This document shows, one piece after another, positions 45,259 to 53,902 of a DNA stretch of 64,000 bases; the first letter of the stretch is position 1; each line of letters starts with the position of its first letter. This stretch comes from Firmicutes bacterium CAG:24053_14 (GTDB taxonomy: Bacteria > Bacillota > Clostridia > Oscillospirales > Oscillospiraceae): the NCBI GenBank assembly GCA_001916715.1, contig MNSZ01000064.1, forward strand, positions 62,001 to 126,000, read 5' to 3'. A program made the position numbers and the translations under genes. Under the pieces are notes generated by a model that worked only from the letters and a program-made list of their open reading frames with translations, did no database searches and had not been told where the DNA came from.

Positions 45259-45820
45259 ATGAATAAAACAGCACTCAAAAATGCCGCCATAGATTCAATC
45301 GAGTCTATGGCGGACTTCTACGAAAAAAACAGCAGATGAGATATGGGAGAACCCCGAGCTTTCGCTAAAGGAGTACAGGGCCGCGGCGCTTTACTGCCGC
45401 ATCCTGCGCGAGCACGGCTTCAATGTGCGCGAAAAGCTCTGCGGCTCGTTTGGCAGCGGCAGACCGTATATCGGTATCCTCGGCGAATTTGACGCGCTCT
45501 CCGGCCTTTCGCAGAAGGCCGGATCGTGCGAAAAAGACCCCGTCGTTCAGGACGTGAGCTGGCTCACGCCTGCGGCGCAGATCGAAACTGCAACATGGCC
45601 CAGCGGCATGCCCCTGCACACATGGCAAACGGTTGCCTGCGGCAAAAGCAGCATAGCGTACAAGGGCATGCTTTGTGCAGGCAAGGTGATGGCGGCTTCC
45701 GCAATAGATCTCATAGAGGATCCTGAGCTGCTGAAAGCAGCACGCGAGGAGTTTAAGCGCCGTGCAAAGGGCGGATACACCTGCCCTATAGAGCCGGAGA
45801 CCGTGCCGACAGCGCTCTGA
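45259..45820 (+). pseudogene. degraded M20-family amidohydrolase (AbgB-like)
   Basis: The start MNKTALKNAAIDSIESMADFYEK is followed by a frameshift in an A7 tract (45323-45329). In the next frame ADEIWENPELSLKEYRAA and ILGEFDALSGLSQ continue the N-terminal part of an aminobenzoyl-glutamate/M20 hydrolase. It then jumps directly to a C-terminal block (VQDVSWLTPAAQIETATWPSGMPLHTWQTVACG). About 290 residues of the middle, including most metal ligands, are missing. Both lesions make it a pseudogene. Intact relatives cleave acylated amino acids or peptides, fitting the amino-acid importer upstream. Confidence 0.85.
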
Positions 45821-45854
45821 TGGGCATAATTTTTCTCAGTTAACAAAATTGTGC

Positions 45855-45883
45855 TTTCATTTTCCGCGCGTATGTGCTATACT
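45855..45883 (+). promoter_or_regulatory. promoter of the surface-protein gene
   Basis: TTTCAT, 17-nt spacer, extended -10 TGC-TATACT (45878-45883), about 20 nt before a TTGGAGG ribosome site. Confidence 0.5.
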
Positions 45884-45914
45884 TCGGGTGTTTGTGCACA
45901 TTGGAGGCATTGGT

Positions 45915-46538
45915 ATGAAAAAAAAGCTTCTCTTCGCCCTGGTGCTGCTGCTTATGGCGGCTGCACTGCCGATTTCGGCAAGCGCCGAGCTGGGGATAAA
46001 GCCCGTAGCCGACCCGTGGGACGATCCGAATAATCTCATAAAAGACGGGGCAGTTTATACGGCGTATAACGAAGATGGATATATTGTCGCGTGGGAAACG
46101 CCGGAATGTGATGTAAACGGCAAGTATATGCTCATCAAAAACGACACCGAGCTGAAGGTGGAATATCGCGTTAGCTATATGGGCGATGTGCCTTGGGGGC
46201 ATGTCACAGTGAAAAACGACGGCGACGAGGATTTTGCCGGCTGGGTGCTTATGAGCGATTTGCTCGGAGCCGACGGTAAGCCGGCTGCGGAAGCTCCCGT
46301 CAAGATCCCCGACCACCCGATGATAGCGGATCCTACGCCCGAACCGAGCGAGGAGCCGGAAAATCCCGAGGCAACGCCTACGCCCACTGTCCCGGTTCGC
46401 CCGGAGCAGGCGATAAACATAAGCAACACATATAATTCCGCGATAGTGTACACATCCGTTGCGATCGCGGCAGTGGCGATCGCCTTTGCGATCCTCGTCC
46501 TTGTAAAGCATAAAGCGCTGAATAAAAAGGGCGAATAA
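45915..46538 (+). CDS. cell-surface protein with C-terminal membrane anchor
   Basis: 207 residues. Signal peptide (MKKKLLFALVLLLMAAALPISASA), an external domain with Trp/Tyr beta pattern that may be SH3-like (KYMLIKNDTELKVEYRVSYMGDVPWGHV, WVLMSDLL), a Pro/Thr/Glu-rich stalk (TPEPSEEPENPEATPTPTV), one transmembrane helix (about 178-200) and a KHKALNKKGE tail. I recognise no precise family. The ATG at 45915 has TTGGAGG 8 nt upstream. Confidence 0.75.
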   Translation: MKKKLLFALVLLLMAAALPISASAELGIKPVADPWDDPNNLIKDGAVYTAYNEDGYIVAWETPECDVNGKYMLIKNDTELKVEYRVSYMGDVPWGHVTVKNDGDEDFAGWVLMSDLLGADGKPAAEAPVKIPDHPMIADPTPEPSEEPENPEATPTPTVPVRPEQAINISNTYNSAIVYTSVAIAAVAIAFAILVLVKHKALNKKGE

Positions 46539-46581
46539 TACGAACGATTTAGGACATAATAATATCTGCAAGCCGAAAACC

Positions 46582-46608
46582 TTAGCACTCGAACAAAAAG
46601 AGTGCTAA
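46582..46608. promoter_or_regulatory. CIRCE element (HrcA operator)
   Basis: TTAGCACTC-N9-GAGTGCTAA matches the CIRCE consensus exactly. It is the operator of the heat-shock repressor HrcA and sits upstream of the Hsp20 gene, about 130 nt before its start. Confidence 0.95.
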
Positions 46609-46610
46609 GG

Positions 46611-46669
46611 TTTACAATTTATTCACAAAAAGCACTATATTTGTTCATAATTATATGGTACTTTATATA
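46611..46669 (+). promoter_or_regulatory. candidate promoters of hsp20
   Basis: Option one: TTTACA (46611-46616), 19 nt, TATATT (46636-46641), abutting CIRCE. Option two: TTGTTC (46641-46646), 17 nt, TATATA (46664-46669). The first places the repressor site closer to RNA polymerase. Confidence 0.45.
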
Positions 46670-46680
46670 CAACAAGAAAC

Positions 46681-46730
46681 GAGAGTTATAAATTCAAAAC
46701 CGAATTTAAACTCTCCTCAAAAATTGGAGG
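46681..46730 (+). other. hsp20 5'UTR hairpin that may compete with ribosome-site pairing
   Basis: GAGAGTT...AAATTC (46681-46695) pairs with GAATTTAAACTCTC (46702-46715). The end of this stem (CCTC, 46715-46718) could instead pair with GAGG of the Shine-Dalgarno (46727-46730). This could act as an RNA thermometer. Evidence is structural only. Confidence 0.35.
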
Positions 46731-46738
46731 TATTGATT

Positions 46739-47170
46739 ATGTTTGAACTTACACCTTTTGGCTATCGCAGAGTAGCATCTTATAATCCTTTCCGTGAGCT
46801 GGAGGAAATGAGCCACAGCTTCTGGAACGACGCAGATGTCAGCGGTTTCCGCACCGACATCAAGAAAGTCGATGGCAACTATGTCCTCGAGGCTGAACTG
46901 CCCGGCTTCAAGAAGGAAGATATCAACATTGATATCGATAAGGATTGCCTGACCATTTCCGCGGAGCGCAAGTCCGAGGAAAAGGAAGACAAGGGCGACA
47001 ACGGTTTTGTACGCCGCGAGCGTTATTACGGATCGTTCAGCCGCAGCTTCAATATTAAAGGTATTGATACTGACGGTATCACCGCTGAGTATAATGACGG
47101 CGTCCTGACTCTGACTATGCCGGAGAAGACCCCCGAGGTTCCTGCGGCAAGACGTCTTGAGATCAAATAA
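46739..47170 (+). CDS. Hsp20/alpha-crystallin small heat-shock protein
   Basis: 143 residues. The alpha-crystallin domain covers about 38-140 (FRTDIKKVDGNYVLEAELPGFKKEDINIDI, YNDGVLTLTMPEK). It is an ATP-independent holdase that binds unfolding proteins. The ATG at 46739 has TTGGAGG 8 nt upstream; the longer frame upstream is leader. CIRCE control means repression by HrcA in the absence of stress. It is single-gene with a strong terminator. Confidence 0.95.
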   Translation: MFELTPFGYRRVASYNPFRELEEMSHSFWNDADVSGFRTDIKKVDGNYVLEAELPGFKKEDINIDIDKDCLTISAERKSEEKEDKGDNGFVRRERYYGSFSRSFNIKGIDTDGITAEYNDGVLTLTMPEKTPEVPAARRLEIK

Positions 47171-47228
47171 TCCCAAACAAATCAGATCAGATAGTTTTCT
47201 TTCATCCTCTCTCTTCCCCATAAAACAA

Positions 47229-47258
47229 AAACCCGATGCCTTTGCATCGGGTTTTTTG
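47229..47258 (+). terminator. terminator of hsp20
   Basis: AAACCCGATGC pairs with GCATCGGGTTT, followed by a T-run. Confidence 0.9.
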
Positions 47259-47332
47259 TTGCATATATGTCCATTGTATGGTAAAGTCATAGACATAGGA
47301 GACCACAATGTACGAAAAATAGGAGGAAAGAG

Positions 47333-49072
47333 ATGAAAAGAAGGTTAATTGCACTGCTTCTTGTTTTCGCGTTGCTGTGCCCGTTGCTGGCTGTCGGAGC
47401 TGCGGCGGATTATACTGTGTATATAACGGACACCGGCGAGAAGTATCACAATTACGGATGCAGATATCTCAGTGAATCATGCAGACCGATATCCGCAAGC
47501 TCTGCCAGAGCAATGGGATATACGCCGTGCTCGGTCTGCAATGCGCCGGTAGCAGAGCCTGAGCAAACCGGCTTTGTTGACGTTGCTCCGAATAAGTATT
47601 ACTCCGAGGCCGTCGATTGGGCGGTCGAAAAGGGCATCACAAACGGCCTTGATAAGAGCCACTTTGGCCCTCAGCAGGCATGCACACGCGGCCAGATAGT
47701 GACCTTCCTCTGGCGCGCAGCCGGCGAGCCGACGGTCGATGCAGGGATGACGTTTGACGATGTGCATTATGGCGATTATTGTTATAATGCCGTTCGCTGG
47801 GCCGTCAAAAACGGCATAACCAAGGGAACGAGCAGCACAAAATTCTCGCCCCAACAGCCGTGTACGCGCGGACAGGTGGTAACGTTCCTCTATCGTGCGG
47901 AGGGAAGCCCCGATGTCGGCAATGTCTGCCGCTTCAGCGATGTTGCTGATGATTCTTTCTGCCGCAGCGCGGTCATTTGGGCTGTTGCCAACAACATAAC
48001 AAACGGCAAGACCGAAACGACCTTTGCGCCGTCGGAGATATGCAACCGCGCCCAGATAGTGACGTTCCTGTACAGATTTTATAATCAGTCTACACCTACA
48101 CCTACACCTACACCCACACCGACTCCCGCTCCTACGCCGACAACACCTGTCAGCAGCGATTACATCGTCAGCGGCAAGCTGCCGTATCCCTGCCCCGAGC
48201 CTTTGAGCTGCGTTCCCACGCCGGAGGATGAAGCAACGCACGATAATGTTCTTGCGCTTTTGGACAACTATTGCCCGAACGGTGCGTATATCCTGCGCGC
48301 AACGGAAATTGAGGGCGACAATTTCATGACATGGATGGAAAACGAAGCCTTGCTTGACTGCATCGGAACGGCAGTGCATGAGCAGTCACATGGCTATACG
48401 TCGCATAACATGAGCTATAACGGAACGTGGGTCATGGCCTACTATACGGGCGAGGGCAAGCACATAAAGGTTCCCCAAACCGAAACATACCTAAGCGAGG
48501 AAATGGCAGTGCAGATCCCGGAGGAGCTGCGGACCTTCCGCTATGATACCTACGTCGGCAAGGGTGCAGTCGTTTCGGCCAATAAAAGAGGCATATACGG
48601 ACTTATGAACGAGTTCACGGCATATTGCTGGGATACGATAACCAATAACTCAATGTATGAGTATTACCTCACGCAGGAGCTGACCGAGGAAAACTGGCTC
48701 AATTATGTTAAAATATCAAGCAGCCAGTATTATGCTTATTCGGAGTTTAAGTACTACATCCTTTCATACATGCTGTATGCAAAGGAAAATTACCCCAACA
48801 TATACGAGCAGACGATGAATAACCGCGCGCTTCTTGACGCATTCAGGATAATCGAAGCGCGTTATCGCGGTGCTGTGGAGCAATATTTTGCCAATCTCGA
48901 CAGATTGGAAACGTACCTGAAGGATAACGGTATAAGAGTTTTTCGCGACAAAGATATGTTCTATATTGGCTATTTTGGCTATGGGACATTTGAAGACAAA
49001 TATTATAATCTGCTGGAAAACGCGATGAAAGCCCCGGAATACGTCCAAATGTACAAACTGATGACTAAATAA
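47333..49072 (+). CDS. SLH-domain surface protein with a HEXXH-containing C-terminal domain
   Basis: 579 residues. Signal peptide (1-24), then a short Cys module (YHNYGCRYLSESC...CSVC, about 37-66). Three SLH repeats follow (about 75-250; FVDVAPNKYYSEAVDWAVEKG, FDDVHYGDYCYNAVRWAVKNG, FSDVADDSFCRSAVIWAVANN) that bind secondary cell-wall polymer. A TPTPT linker at about 253-275 joins a 300-residue C-terminal domain with HEQSH (in AVHEQSHGYTSH), a zinc-protease type HEXXH motif. The catalytic domain is not one I can name. TAGGAGGAA precedes the ATG. Confidence 0.85.
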   Translation: MKRRLIALLLVFALLCPLLAVGAAADYTVYITDTGEKYHNYGCRYLSESCRPISASSARAMGYTPCSVCNAPVAEPEQTGFVDVAPNKYYSEAVDWAVEKGITNGLDKSHFGPQQACTRGQIVTFLWRAAGEPTVDAGMTFDDVHYGDYCYNAVRWAVKNGITKGTSSTKFSPQQPCTRGQVVTFLYRAEGSPDVGNVCRFSDVADDSFCRSAVIWAVANNITNGKTETTFAPSEICNRAQIVTFLYRFYNQSTPTPTPTPTPTPAPTPTTPVSSDYIVSGKLPYPCPEPLSCVPTPEDEATHDNVLALLDNYCPNGAYILRATEIEGDNFMTWMENEALLDCIGTAVHEQSHGYTSHNMSYNGTWVMAYYTGEGKHIKVPQTETYLSEEMAVQIPEELRTFRYDTYVGKGAVVSANKRGIYGLMNEFTAYCWDTITNNSMYEYYLTQELTEENWLNYVKISSSQYYAYSEFKYYILSYMLYAKENYPNIYEQTMNNRALLDAFRIIEARYRGAVEQYFANLDRLETYLKDNGIRVFRDKDMFYIGYFGYGTFEDKYYNLLENAMKAPEYVQMYKLMTK

Positions 49073-49076
49073 AACG

Positions 49077-49108
49077 AAAACGCCCGGTTCATTTGAACCG
49101 GGCGTTTT
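49077..49108. terminator. bidirectional terminator
   Basis: AAAACGCCCGGTTCA pairs with TGAACCGGGCGTTTT between converging genes. Confidence 0.9.
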
Positions 49109-49113
49109 GCCGA

Positions 49114-50130
49114 CTAAAATCGTATCATCGAGCGGTCGATATCGCTGATTTTTCGCGCGCCGCACATGTACATTGCGTCCTTTAGCTCCGCACGGAGCTT
49201 TTCGACGTAAGTCACGATGCCGTCGGTCCTGCCGCCGTAGTAGCTTATGAGGATGGGCCTGCATATCATAACGGCGTCCGCACCGAGTGCAAGCGCCCGG
49301 AAGATATCCGTACCGCTGCGTATGCCGCCGTCAACGATTATTTTCACCCTGCCGCCGACGGCCTCGACGATCTCGGGCAGCACCTCGGCTGTTGCGGCGG
49401 CGCTGGCCAGAACACGTCCGCCGTGGTTTGAAACGACTATTGCCGCCGCGCCTGCGTCGGCCGCCTTTACAGCACCCTGCGCGGTCATAACACCCTTGAT
49501 GATAACCGGCATTTCGGCGTATTCGCAAAGCTCGCGCAGCTGCTCGACGCTTTTTGCGCCGGCATCGGGACTGACCTTCTTAAGATGCGGAAGACCGGCC
49601 GAGTCGATGACGAGCGAAACGGCAAATGGATGCGCTGCGTTTGCAAGGTCAAGATTTGCCTTGATCGTCTCCATGCTCAGCGGATTTATCACCGGGATGG
49701 CGATGCCGCCGTGCGCTATCGACAGCTCGCAGCCGTGAGGAAACACCCTCGCGTCGAGCCCGTCACCGAAGCTTGACGCAATGCCGCATATCTCGGCGGC
49801 CTGCGCGCAGCATTCGTTAAAGTCGCGGATATCGTCCGTGGGGTTGTACTGCGCCTTGAGCGAGCCGACCGGCGCGGAGATCAGCGGCATGGAGAGTCTT
49901 TTGCCGAAAAGCTCAATGCCGGTGTCAACAGGCGCGTCGGGAAAAATTGTGTCCATATTGAGCTTAATGCCGCGCCATGCCTTCCAATTGTCGTTTGCTC
50001 CGTTTCCGGGCGCTTTCGAGCCGGGGCCGGGCATGGTGTTTGCGCATGCAAGCCCGTTGCACTCGGGGCACACCTTGCAGTTCGGGCCGATGTTCTTTTT
50101 AGCGTTTGCGAGCACTTCCGCGTAGTCCAT
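49114..50130 (-). CDS. alpha-hydroxy-acid oxidising FMN protein with N-terminal cysteine cluster
   Basis: 338 residues, FMN-dependent TIM barrel of the lactate oxidase/glycolate oxidase/LldD family (LISAPVGSLKAQYN, IIKGVMTAQGAVKAADAGAAAIVVSNHGGR, IIVDGGIRSGTDIFRALALGADAV). The SNHGGR loop carries the catalytic His and Arg. The N-terminus has C-x2-C-x2-C-x4-C (CKVCPECNGLAC, residues 18-29), absent from classical members and possibly a metal or Fe-S site. It may oxidise lactate or a related 2-hydroxy acid. The glycogen operon upstream is on the same strand. Confidence 0.88.
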   Translation of the reverse strand: MDYAEVLANAKKNIGPNCKVCPECNGLACANTMPGPGSKAPGNGANDNWKAWRGIKLNMDTIFPDAPVDTGIELFGKRLSMPLISAPVGSLKAQYNPTDDIRDFNECCAQAAEICGIASSFGDGLDARVFPHGCELSIAHGGIAIPVINPLSMETIKANLDLANAAHPFAVSLVIDSAGLPHLKKVSPDAGAKSVEQLRELCEYAEMPVIIKGVMTAQGAVKAADAGAAAIVVSNHGGRVLASAAATAEVLPEIVEAVGGRVKIIVDGGIRSGTDIFRALALGADAVMICRPILISYYGGRTDGIVTYVEKLRAELKDAMYMCGARKISDIDRSMIRF

Positions 50131-50147
50131 ATCAATACCTCAAAAAA

Positions 50148-52436
50148 TTATGTAAACTTAAATATTTCTGCCGAGCAGGGCGGCACAAGTCCGTTGCGGC
50201 TGCACCCGAGCAGCGGAACAAGTCCGCTTTCGCGCAGCTTAAATTCAGCGCTGCCGCGGTTGATAACGCAGACAATGCAGTCGCTTTCCGATGAGCGGCG
50301 AATGATGAGCACATCGGGGCCGGCGGCGGAAAACTCCGCTTCTCCGCTCATCAGTGCCTCGCTGCCGTTTCGTATCTCGCCAAGCTTAGCATAAAAGTTA
50401 TGTAAACCCTTGCCCGACGGCTCAAACGGAGCGCGGTTGAACGGATCGCCGGCTCCGTCAAGGCACTCCTCGTCGCCGTAGTACAGGCATGGAACGCCGG
50501 GCGTGCAGTATTGAACAACGGCGCAGAGCATTTGCAGCCTGTCTGCGCGCGCCGATTGCTCCGGCGTGAGCGAAAATGATGCCTGCCGCGCACGGTCGAG
50601 CGCTTTCAGGCTCTCGCTTGCGCCGAGGGCAGAGTGCAGGCGCTCAACGTCGTGGGATGACAATAGGTTCATCAGCGCCATGTACATTGGCTTTGGATAG
50701 TTATGCTGCTGTGAGAGAAGGAAATCGCGCAGCGCGAATGCGTCCGACTCGCCGCGCGCAAAGCTTATCACCGCCGAGCGGAACGGATAGTTCATCACGC
50801 TGTCAAGCGCATAGCCCAAAGCGTAATTGCGGCGGTGACCGTAGCTTACCTTGAGCACCGCGTCCTCCCAAACCTCGCCGATAATGGCGCAGTCGGGCTT
50901 TTCGGCCTTTGCGGCATCGCGTATAAGCGCAAGCACATCGTCGGGAAGCTCGTCGGCAACATCAAGCCGCCAGCCGGAAGAACCGCGCCGGAGCCACAGC
51001 TTAACTATGCTGTTCTCTGCGCGGATGATGTAATCCTGCCAGCTCGCATCCTCCTCGTTCACCTCGGGCAGATCCTTGAAATTCCACCAGCAGCGGTAAT
51101 CGTCGGGGAAGGAGCGGAAGTCAAACCAGTTAAAATACGGCGAAGCCTTGCTCGCGTGCGCGCCGACGCCGCCGTAGCTGCCGAAGCGGTCGAAATAAAT
51201 GCTGTCCGCGCCCGTGTGCGAGAAAACGCCGTCGTTTATGACTTCTATACCGAGCCTTTCGGCCTCCGTACATAGGTTGACATAATCATCGACGCTGCCC
51301 AGTATCGGGTCAACGTTTTCGTAGTTTGACGTGTCGTAGCGATGGTTCGAGCGCGCCTCGACGATAGGATTCAGGTACAGCGTGCCTATGCCAAGCGCCT
51401 TGAGATACGGCAGCTTTTTCGCTATGCCCTTGAGCGTGCCGCCGTAAAAATCATCGGGGGCGTAGTCCTTCTCGCCGGGGCGCGGCTGCCATTTGACCGG
51501 CTCGGCTATGCTGCCGTGCATTTCCGGCGTTTGCCCGAGGCGGCGATGATATTCAATGCCTGCCTGCGCAGCGCCGTCGTCGGAAAAGCCGAAGCGGTCG
51601 GGAAAAATCTGATACATGATGCTGCGGCAGAATTTCTCAGGCGTTTTGAAGCCGCGCTTATACACCGTGAGACGAAAACCCTCGCCGCCTGAGCAGACGC
51701 GCGAGCTGTGCCCGTCGTCATCGGGGCACAGAAAGTGCTCACCGTTAATTTTGAATTTATAAAACAAAGCGGCGGGCGAGGGTGCGATAAACTGCGCTGT
51801 GAACATGTCGCCTGCGCGCCGCATGGAATGCTCCTGCGAGAAATCATCGCCGTAAACGCAGAGCAAAGCGTCCGTAACGCCGCCGAACGAGGCGATGGAA
51901 AGCTCGATCGGCTCTCCTTCCTCCACAGCGCCGAGAGGCGAGCGGAACGAGGCGTCATATGAGTCGTGGAAGGCGAGCTGACGAATTTTTAGCTCGTCGC
52001 GCAGCAGCTTGTCCAAAAATGCAGTCCTCGGCTGAAGCTCCTGAAGCGGCTCAATTTCCGCCATGCCGCAAAGCGCCTTTCCGAATGTGCGCACAAGAAC
52101 GGAGATAGCCTCGTCTATGCCAAGCCCCTTGTCGTCCATGAGCAGGCGAAAAAGCTCAGCAGGGAGAAGCCGGTCCCGCGCTTCCGGCAGAAACTCATAG
52201 ATCCTGCCGACAGGGTATTTAAACTGCTCGCATTTATCAGCAGCGTCAAGGACCTCGGCGGCAGAGCCGAGATACAGCCGCGCGGCTTCGGAAACCGCTT
52301 CCGCAGGCTGCCAGTGCCTGCCGTCGAACAGCACCTCGTGCTCCGCTGCGCCGTAATATTTAATGTACAGCCGGCCGTCTGCCCAAAGCTCGTCGTAGCC
52401 GGAGTAGGTGTTTATCGTTTTTATCAGAGCATCCAT
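50148..52436 (-). CDS. GH13 alpha-glucan hydrolase (neopullulanase/amylase-like) of the glycogen operon
   Basis: 762 residues. The catalytic barrel runs from about residue 275: region I VINDGVFSHTG, region II GWRLDVADE with the nucleophile Asp, region III IIGEVWED with the acid Glu, and region IV LLSSHDVERL. A beta-domain precedes the barrel, and a C-terminal beta domain ends AEIFKFT. The first 150 residues are extra and contain FRLLMDDKGLGIDEAISVLV, which recalls a phosphorylase helix (weak). No signal peptide, so it probably acts on internal glycogen. It overlaps glgA by 13 nt. Two 10-mer sites lie in it (50148 at the stop, and 50398). Confidence 0.9.
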   Translation of the reverse strand: MDALIKTINTYSGYDELWADGRLYIKYYGAAEHEVLFDGRHWQPAEAVSEAARLYLGSAAEVLDAADKCEQFKYPVGRIYEFLPEARDRLLPAELFRLLMDDKGLGIDEAISVLVRTFGKALCGMAEIEPLQELQPRTAFLDKLLRDELKIRQLAFHDSYDASFRSPLGAVEEGEPIELSIASFGGVTDALLCVYGDDFSQEHSMRRAGDMFTAQFIAPSPAALFYKFKINGEHFLCPDDDGHSSRVCSGGEGFRLTVYKRGFKTPEKFCRSIMYQIFPDRFGFSDDGAAQAGIEYHRRLGQTPEMHGSIAEPVKWQPRPGEKDYAPDDFYGGTLKGIAKKLPYLKALGIGTLYLNPIVEARSNHRYDTSNYENVDPILGSVDDYVNLCTEAERLGIEVINDGVFSHTGADSIYFDRFGSYGGVGAHASKASPYFNWFDFRSFPDDYRCWWNFKDLPEVNEEDASWQDYIIRAENSIVKLWLRRGSSGWRLDVADELPDDVLALIRDAAKAEKPDCAIIGEVWEDAVLKVSYGHRRNYALGYALDSVMNYPFRSAVISFARGESDAFALRDFLLSQQHNYPKPMYMALMNLLSSHDVERLHSALGASESLKALDRARQASFSLTPEQSARADRLQMLCAVVQYCTPGVPCLYYGDEECLDGAGDPFNRAPFEPSGKGLHNFYAKLGEIRNGSEALMSGEAEFSAAGPDVLIIRRSSESDCIVCVINRGSAEFKLRESGLVPLLGCSRNGLVPPCSAEIFKFT

Positions 52437-53902
52437 AGATAAAGCATTGCGTATTCCTCGGAGGAGCGGTCAAAGCTGAAATCGGCCTCCATTGCCTGAC
52501 GCACGAGCGAGGACATGACCACCGGATTTTTATAGCAATCGAGCGCTAAAAGCATTGCGTCCTTCATCTCATGCGCGTTAAAATCGGCGAAAGAGAAGCC
52601 GGTGCCCTCGCCGGTAAATTTATTGTATGGCTTCACGGAATCTTTAAGGCCGCCGGTCTCGCGCACGATAGGCAGAGTGCCGTAGCGCATTGCGATCATC
52701 TGCGAAAGGCCGCAAGGCTCAAAGCGCGAGGGCATGAGCAGAAAATCGGCTCCGGCGTAAACGCGGTGCGATAACTCTTCGTTATAGCCTATGTATGCGC
52801 ACAGTCTGCCCTTATAGCGTGCCTCGGCTTCGCGCATGAAGCTTTCGTATTCCTTGTCGCCGCTGCCGAGCATGAAAAACTGCATGTCGTTATACTGCAT
52901 CAGCTCGTCGAGCATACGTTCTACAAGGTCAAAGCCCTTTTGCTCGGTCATGCGCGTGACCATTGCGAAAACGGGAACATCCTCGCGCTGCTCAAGACCG
53001 AAATCACGCTGGAGCGCAAGTTTACATAATTTCTTGCCGTTGAGCCTGCCCTTGTTGTACCGCGCCGGGAGCGCAGGATCGGTGTAGGGGTTAAACACCT
53101 TGGTGTCGATGCCGTTTATTATGCCGGACAGCTCGTGCGATCTTGCGTCGAGAATGCCCTCAAGCCCCTCGCCGAAGTAGGCGGTTTTTATCTCATTTGC
53201 GTAGGTCGGACTGACGGTGTTTATGCGGTCTGCGAAAACGCAGCCTGCCTTGAGGAAATCGGCGCAGTCGTTTAGCTCCATGAACTCGGGGGTGTAGTAT
53301 TTATCCTCAACTCCGAGAAGATCCTGAACGTAGTCAAAGCCGAATTTTCCTTGATACGCAATGTTGTGTATCGTCAAAAGCCAACGCAGAGACGACTGCA
53401 TCGCGCCGCCGTACTGAGTCTTTGCGAGCATGGGCAGCATTGCCGTGTGCCAGTCGTTGCAGTGGACGATGTCGGGCCTAAATCCAAGGTTCGGTATCGC
53501 GTCGAGCACGGCGCGTGTGAAGAAAGCGTACTGCTCGCCCTCTGCCTGGCCGCCGCGATAGATCTTGTCGCCGAAGTAAAACTCGCTGTCAACAAGATAG
53601 ATGCACACGCCGTCAAGCTCAAGGCGCTCTATGCCGCAGTACTGAGTGCGCCAGCCGAGGTTTACATAAAAATCGAACATGTGCTCGACCTGAGATGCGT
53701 ACTTATCCTTTATGCAGCGGTGATACGGAGTGATGACCCTTGCGTCAAAGCCGAGCTTTTTAAGAGCCTTCGGCAGCGTTCCGACAACGTCGGCAAGTCC
53801 GCCTGTTTTTGAAAGCGGTGCGCACTCGGCCGCTGCAAGCAGAATATTGGGTAGCTCCTTGCGGCCTTTTTCATTTAGAATGCTTCTGAACTGCTTTTTC
53901 AT
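52424..53902 (-). CDS. glgA: glycogen synthase
   Basis: 492 residues, GT5. KTGGLADVVGTLPKAL near the N-terminus binds ADP-glucose, and MPSRFEPCGLSQM near the C-terminus carries the catalytic Glu. It extends alpha-1,4 chains of glycogen. The ATG has GAGGA 4-5 nt upstream and overlaps the glgB stop by 32 nt. Two 10-mer sites lie inside (53021, 53660). No glgC is seen in the window. Confidence 0.96.
   Translation of the reverse strand: MKKQFRSILNEKGRKELPNILLAAAECAPLSKTGGLADVVGTLPKALKKLGFDARVITPYHRCIKDKYASQVEHMFDFYVNLGWRTQYCGIERLELDGVCIYLVDSEFYFGDKIYRGGQAEGEQYAFFTRAVLDAIPNLGFRPDIVHCNDWHTAMLPMLAKTQYGGAMQSSLRWLLTIHNIAYQGKFGFDYVQDLLGVEDKYYTPEFMELNDCADFLKAGCVFADRINTVSPTYANEIKTAYFGEGLEGILDARSHELSGIINGIDTKVFNPYTDPALPARYNKGRLNGKKLCKLALQRDFGLEQREDVPVFAMVTRMTEQKGFDLVERMLDELMQYNDMQFFMLGSGDKEYESFMREAEARYKGRLCAYIGYNEELSHRVYAGADFLLMPSRFEPCGLSQMIAMRYGTLPIVRETGGLKDSVKPYNKFTGEGTGFSFADFNAHEMKDAMLLALDCYKNPVVMSSLVRQAMEADFSFDRSSEEYAMLYLWML

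Noticed and set aside
48088..48150. Tandem ACACCT repeats that could look like a CRISPR or VNTR
   Set aside because: It encodes the Thr-Pro stalk of the SLH protein; there are no spacers. No CRISPR array seen anywhere.
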